DNA of 64,000 nucleotides from Actinomycetes bacterium. Lineage in GTDB: Bacteria > Actinomycetota > Acidimicrobiia > Acidimicrobiales > Ilumatobacteraceae. The first letter of the stretch is position 1. Each line of letters starts with the position of its first letter. Below are positions 60,709-64,000 of this stretch, piece after piece. The position numbers were made by a program, and so were the translations under genes. The stretch spans positions 23,035 through 87,034 of the forward strand of contig JANYCT010000081.1 of NCBI GenBank assembly GCA_025360105.1. The letters run 5' to 3'. The notes under the pieces were generated by a model, which was not told the DNA's origin, did not search any database, and saw nothing but the letters and a program-made list of their open reading frames with translations.

Positions 60709-61704
60709 ATGGGGATCAATGTAGCTGTCATCGGCGCCGGCTCGTGGGGTACAACAGTTGCCGCGCTCGCGGCCGAGAACACCGACACCGTTCTGTGGGC
60801 GCGGCGGCGTGATCTGGCAGCGGCGATCAACGACCGTCACGTAAATCCCGACTACCTTCCGGGCTTCACCCTGCCCGAGGAACTGCGGTCCACGAACAAC
60901 CTGAAGGACGCAGTCAGCTCGGCCGATGTCTTGGTGATGGCGGTGCCCTCGCACGGCTACCGCGATGTCGCCGCCGAGGCGGCCCAATACCTGCGGCCCT
61001 GGGTGCCGATCGTGAGCCTCGCCAAAGGCATCGAGCGCAGTTCGTTGAAGCGCATGAGCGAAGTGACGGCCGAGGAGATGCCGGGCCATCCGGTTGCGGT
61101 GCTCACCGGTCCGAACTTGGCCAAAGAAATCCTCGCCGGGCAACCAGCGGCCAGCGTGGTGGCCATCGACGACGACACGATCGCACGCGAACTGCAACGC
61201 ATCTTCAGCCGTCCGAGCCTGCGGATCTACACCAACCCTGATGTGGTTGGTTGCGAGGTGAGCGGGGTCGTGAAGAACATCATCGCGATCGCCGCGGGCA
61301 TGGCCGAGGGCATGGGCTTTGGCGAGAACACGCGGGCCACCATCATCACCCGTGGTTTGGCCGAGATGACTCGACTCGGTCTTGCATTGGGTGGCAACGC
61401 GAGCACCTTCGCAGGGCTTGCCGGCATCGGTGATCTCATCGCGACGTGTTCATCGAAGCAGAGTCGCAACAACACCGTTGGACTGCAGCTGGGCGAGGGT
61501 CGCAAGATCAAAGAGATCCTCGCGAGCATGAACATGGTTGCCGAAGGCGTGAAGAGTTCGCCCCCCGTGTTGGACCTCGCTCGCCGCTACGGTGTGGAGA
61601 TGCCCATCACCGAACAGGTCGTTGCCGTGTGCCACAAGGGCCGCCCGGCGCGTGAAGTGCTGTCGGTGCTGATGCAGCGCAGTACGAAGTCCGAACTCGG
61701 TTAG
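60709..61704 (+). CDS. gpsA: Glycerol-3-phosphate dehydrogenase [NAD(P)+]
   Basis: A 331-residue GpsA that makes sn-glycerol-3-phosphate for phospholipids. VAVIGAGSWGTTVAALAAEN binds NAD(P), LAKGIER and VLTGPNLAKEILAGQPAASVVA are family motifs, Lys189 in VSGVVKNIIAIAAGMAEGM is the catalytic base, and GLAGIGDLIATCSSKQSRNNTVG forms the substrate loop. Length matches the family (330-340). ATG 60709 is chosen from the motif; an earlier frame adds only short residues. Confidence 0.97.
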   Translation: MGINVAVIGAGSWGTTVAALAAENTDTVLWARRRDLAAAINDRHVNPDYLPGFTLPEELRSTNNLKDAVSSADVLVMAVPSHGYRDVAAEAAQYLRPWVPIVSLAKGIERSSLKRMSEVTAEEMPGHPVAVLTGPNLAKEILAGQPAASVVAIDDDTIARELQRIFSRPSLRIYTNPDVVGCEVSGVVKNIIAIAAGMAEGMGFGENTRATIITRGLAEMTRLGLALGGNASTFAGLAGIGDLIATCSSKQSRNNTVGLQLGEGRKIKEILASMNMVAEGVKSSPPVLDLARRYGVEMPITEQVVAVCHKGRPAREVLSVLMQRSTKSELG

Positions 61705-61711
61705 GGAAATA

Positions 61712-62929
61712 ATGAACACAATTGGTGTCCTGGGTGGGCGTTGGCGCGCCACGGTGAGCGAAGCCGGAACCATCGAGCCGTGGGGCAGTGGCGACGAGAC
61801 GTCGCTCGAGTGGTTCATCGCGGCCGACGATCGTTGGCACGTTCCGTCGCAAGAAGCCGCGGTTCGCCAGCGCCGACTCGACGGGGCGCCCGTGTTCGAA
61901 ACCCGCCTGCGCGTGCCGTCCGGCGATGCCGTGCACCGTGTCTGGTGCGTGGCCGATGGTGGCGGGTTCACCGTGATCGAGGTCGAGAACGAGTCGACAT
62001 TGCCGTTTGCCGTGGCCTTCAGCCGCAGCGACGTGTTGTCGGTTCGCCCGGCCACCGACGTACCGATCGAGGGCATCACCCTGCCACCCGGTTCGGTGGT
62101 CTTCCCGGTGGGCCATCAGTCCACCATTCGGATCGCGCTCGCGCACACGCCGGGCAGTAGTCGGCTTCCCGATGTCCTTGCGTCTGCAGCGCAGGTGGCT
62201 CGCGGCTGGGCGGGCATCTTCGATCGTGCCGGTCGCATCGAGATCCCCGAGGACGCCGTGCTTGCCGATATCGCCCGGCTGCGTGGCGAATTGGCGCTCA
62301 ACGGTCCGGTCGATCCGGGTGAGGACCCCGTCGCGTTCCTGCTCGATGTGGGCCAGCTGGTGCGCCTCGGTGAACGAGCCGACCCGTGGGTACCCGACGT
62401 CGCCGACGCGATTGCCGCGGTGGCGCGACGCGGTCAGGCGTGGGATGTTGCTGCGGCGCTCGATGCAGCGGCCACTCTTCTGGCCGCCGCCGACGAAACC
62501 CGCGCCGTGCGCGATGTTGCGCGCATGCGGTCGTCGGCGGCCGCTGTTCTCCCTGCGTCTGCACCCACGGCACTAGGTGACGCCCGCACACTCGCCTGGT
62601 ACGAGCAGCGCCTCGCTCGGGCTACCGGTGCCGGTGAGACTGATCTGATGAGCGGCGGCATCCCGGCTGCGTGGTTGGGTGCGAACTTCGAGGCCCACGG
62701 TCTTCCCGTCGGGCCGTCGTCGACGGTGTCCTTCGCGGTGCGCTGGCACGGCGAACGCCCGGCGATCCTGTGGGAGGTCGAGGGTGCGCCTGTGCGCTTG
62801 TCTGCCGCCGCCATCGCCCCCGATTGGTCGAGCACCGAGCCCAGGGGCGAGGCGTTGTGGCCAGCGCCGCCCGGAGCCGCGCCCCCGTATCGCGACCCCT
62901 GCAGTGGCGCCGACGTGTCGTTCAACTGA
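61712..62929 (+). CDS. Conserved hypothetical protein
   Basis: A 405-residue soluble protein, no signal or membrane segment. The first half is beta-rich (GGRWRATVSEAGTIEPWGSGDETSLEWFIAADDRWHVPS; VWCVADGGGFTVIEVENESTLPFAVAFSRSD), the second an alpha-helical region (DVAAALDAAATLLAAADETRAVRDVARMRS) followed by a Trp-rich end (VRWHGERPAILWEVEGAP). The layout recalls glycoside-hydrolase-like or trehalase-like hypothetical proteins from Acidimicrobiia, but no catalytic motif is certain. It begins eight bases after gpsA, in the same transcript. Confidence 0.6.
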   Translation: MNTIGVLGGRWRATVSEAGTIEPWGSGDETSLEWFIAADDRWHVPSQEAAVRQRRLDGAPVFETRLRVPSGDAVHRVWCVADGGGFTVIEVENESTLPFAVAFSRSDVLSVRPATDVPIEGITLPPGSVVFPVGHQSTIRIALAHTPGSSRLPDVLASAAQVARGWAGIFDRAGRIEIPEDAVLADIARLRGELALNGPVDPGEDPVAFLLDVGQLVRLGERADPWVPDVADAIAAVARRGQAWDVAAALDAAATLLAAADETRAVRDVARMRSSAAAVLPASAPTALGDARTLAWYEQRLARATGAGETDLMSGGIPAAWLGANFEAHGLPVGPSSTVSFAVRWHGERPAILWEVEGAPVRLSAAAIAPDWSSTEPRGEALWPAPPGAAPPYRDPCSGADVSFN

Positions 62930-62931
62930 TC

Positions 62932-63795
62932 ATGTGCGATTCGCTGGTTGCCATCGGTGAGGCTGCCGAATTCGGAGTCACGCTCTTCGCCAAGAACAGC
63001 GATCGCCCGCCGCAGGAGTCTCAGGTCATCGAATGGTCGATGCCGCGCAACGAGGCAAGCACAACGGCCACTCATATCACTGTCGGCGGTCTGCACGGCC
63101 CCACGCTGCGGTGCTTGCTGTCACGTCCGAGTTGGTGCTGGGGTGCAGAGCACGGCGTCAACGAAGCGGGCGTGGCAATCGGCAACGAGAGCATCTTCAC
63201 CCGGCTCGATCCGCGCGGCCTACCCCCGGCGTTGATTGGCATGGATCTGGTTCGTCTCGGTCTGGAACGCGCGGCAACTGCACGCGGCGCAGCGGAGGTG
63301 ATGACCGATCTGCTCGAGCTCTACGGTCAAGGCGGCACGGGACACGACGTGGCGCTGATCGGTCACGAGCGGCCGTATTGGTCAAGCTTCTTGATCGCCG
63401 ACCCCACCGATGCGTGGATCCTCGAGACCAGTGGGCGTGAGTGGGAGGCACTCCAGGTGACCGATGTGGCCGCCATCTCGAATCGCACGTGCATTCCTTC
63501 GTTCGATGCGGCACACCGACACCCCGCCCAGCCGGTCGAGCGGCTCATCGACCCGCGTCTCGCTGCGTCTCGGGCGGTGCTGGCCCATCGACCCGTGGCA
63601 CGCGCCGCGATCGAAGCGCATCTACGCTCTCACGACTCGTGCGCCGAACCGGGTTGGAGTGTGTGCATGCACGTACCCGATGTGGAGGAGACAACCGCGT
63701 CGATGATCGCCGCGCTCGCTGTGGGCGCCACTCCCACAGTGTGGATGCTGCTCGGTTCGCCGTGTCGGAATAGCTACAACGAGTACACCTTCTGA
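62932..63795 (+). CDS. Secernin-like peptidase C69 family hydrolase
   Basis: A 287-residue Ntn-hydrolase-like protein. It begins MCDSLVAIGEAAEFGVTLFAKNSDRP, with Cys2 at the nucleophile position used by secernins and C69 dipeptidases after Met removal; GAEHGVNEAGVAIGNESIFT and FLIADPTDAWILETSGREW are conserved in the family. Members cleave dipeptides or amide bonds. The start ATG 62932 is two bases after the stop of the hypothetical gene. No partner is adjacent. Confidence 0.85.
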   Translation: MCDSLVAIGEAAEFGVTLFAKNSDRPPQESQVIEWSMPRNEASTTATHITVGGLHGPTLRCLLSRPSWCWGAEHGVNEAGVAIGNESIFTRLDPRGLPPALIGMDLVRLGLERAATARGAAEVMTDLLELYGQGGTGHDVALIGHERPYWSSFLIADPTDAWILETSGREWEALQVTDVAAISNRTCIPSFDAAHRHPAQPVERLIDPRLAASRAVLAHRPVARAAIEAHLRSHDSCAEPGWSVCMHVPDVEETTASMIAALAVGATPTVWMLLGSPCRNSYNEYTF

Positions 63796-63808
63796 ACCGT
63801 GTGTCGCA

Positions 63809-64000
63809 TCAGGGCTCGAGCGTGATCACGTCGCCGGTGACGATACGGCCCGGCTCGCGCACGGTTGCGTAGACCCGGCTCACGGGTCCACGGTCGATGC
63901 TCATCCGGTTGAAGTCGCCATCGCTGAACCACTGCGCGTTGTGCCGACATGGCGTGGCGTAAGCCTGCACGTCGGCGACAACGGTTCCGATGCGCAGCCG
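63809..64000 (-). CDS. MOSC-domain protein, C-terminal part (cut at window edge)
   Basis: The visible 63 residues are the end of a MOSC (molybdenum cofactor sulfurase C-terminal) domain: ATPCRHNAQWFSDGDFNRMS contains the conserved Cys of the fold (TPCR/HN), then VYATVREPGRIVTGDVITLEP. The stop is TCA/TGA at 63809-63811 and the frame remains open at base 64000, so the 5' part is missing. MOSC proteins bind or deliver sulfur or Moco ligands to target enzymes; partners lie outside the window. Confidence 0.85.
   Translation of the reverse strand, partial: RLRIGTVVADVQAYATPCRHNAQWFSDGDFNRMSIDRGPVSRVYATVREPGRIVTGDVITLEP

Overview
The window is high-GC DNA packed with genes (62 protein-coding calls). 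Many genes start with GTG, and many neighbours overlap by 1-4 bases (TGATG, ATGA, GTGA) or converge with overlapping ends. The gene content points to an actinobacterium: an F420-type LLM oxidoreductase, a DUF4032 kinase-like protein, homodimeric AceE, a ceoB-ceoC potassium module next to an OB-fold gene as in mycobacteria, and lipid/acyl-CoA catabolism genes. The order Acidimicrobiales/Ilumatobacter-type lineage is my guess. No rRNA, tRNA, CRISPR array, insertion sequence or phage gene was seen.

Region 1 (0.3-19.7 kb) is a surface-polysaccharide locus. It holds two large membrane proteins, a Gfo/Idh oxidoreductase, two DegT-type sugar aminotransferases, a nucleotide-sugar dehydrogenase, an SDR epimerase, two left-handed beta-helix acyltransferases, three small GT2 glycosyltransferases, one large two-domain glycosyltransferase, two methyltransferases, a DUF2304 membrane protein and a secreted CAP-domain protein with three tandem repeats. 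The dehydrogenase, oxidoreductase, aminotransferase and acyltransferase set matches the WbpA/B/E/D scheme for a diacetamido-uronic acid sugar.

Region 2 (19.6-31.6 kb) is housekeeping: aceE, rnhA (preceded by 16-bp tandem repeats that copy its own start), hydrolases, argJ, a MarR regulator divergent from yceI with visible operator palindromes, a VOC protein, an FAD oxidoreductase and a TIGR01777 epimerase.

Region 3 (31.7-36.5 kb) is a potassium module: a KimA-like permease divergent from ceoB-ceoC. It is followed by an OB-fold gene and, immediately upstream of that gene, a secreted DsbE/MPT53-like thioredoxin lipoprotein. The catalytic cysteine codon of this lipoprotein is an in-frame TGA, and a SECIS-like hairpin follows it. 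I read it as a selenoprotein and consider it the most interesting object in the window.

Region 4 (36.6-41.3 kb) is lipoate metabolism: dihydrolipoyl dehydrogenase, a one-lipoyl-domain E2, and a single 578-residue protein that fuses LipB (octanoyltransferase) to LipA (lipoyl synthase).

Region 5 (41.3-56.6 kb) is mostly catabolic: M24 peptidase, carotenoid oxygenase, thiolase with DUF35 partner, D-aminoacylase-like amidohydrolase, acyl-CoA dehydrogenase, CaiB-type CoA transferase, MFS transporter, amidase, thioesterase and LLM oxidoreductase. Region 6 (56.6-64 kb) holds a lipoprotein, two kinase-fold proteins, gpsA, an unknown protein, a secernin-like C69 hydrolase and the end of a MOSC protein cut by the window edge.
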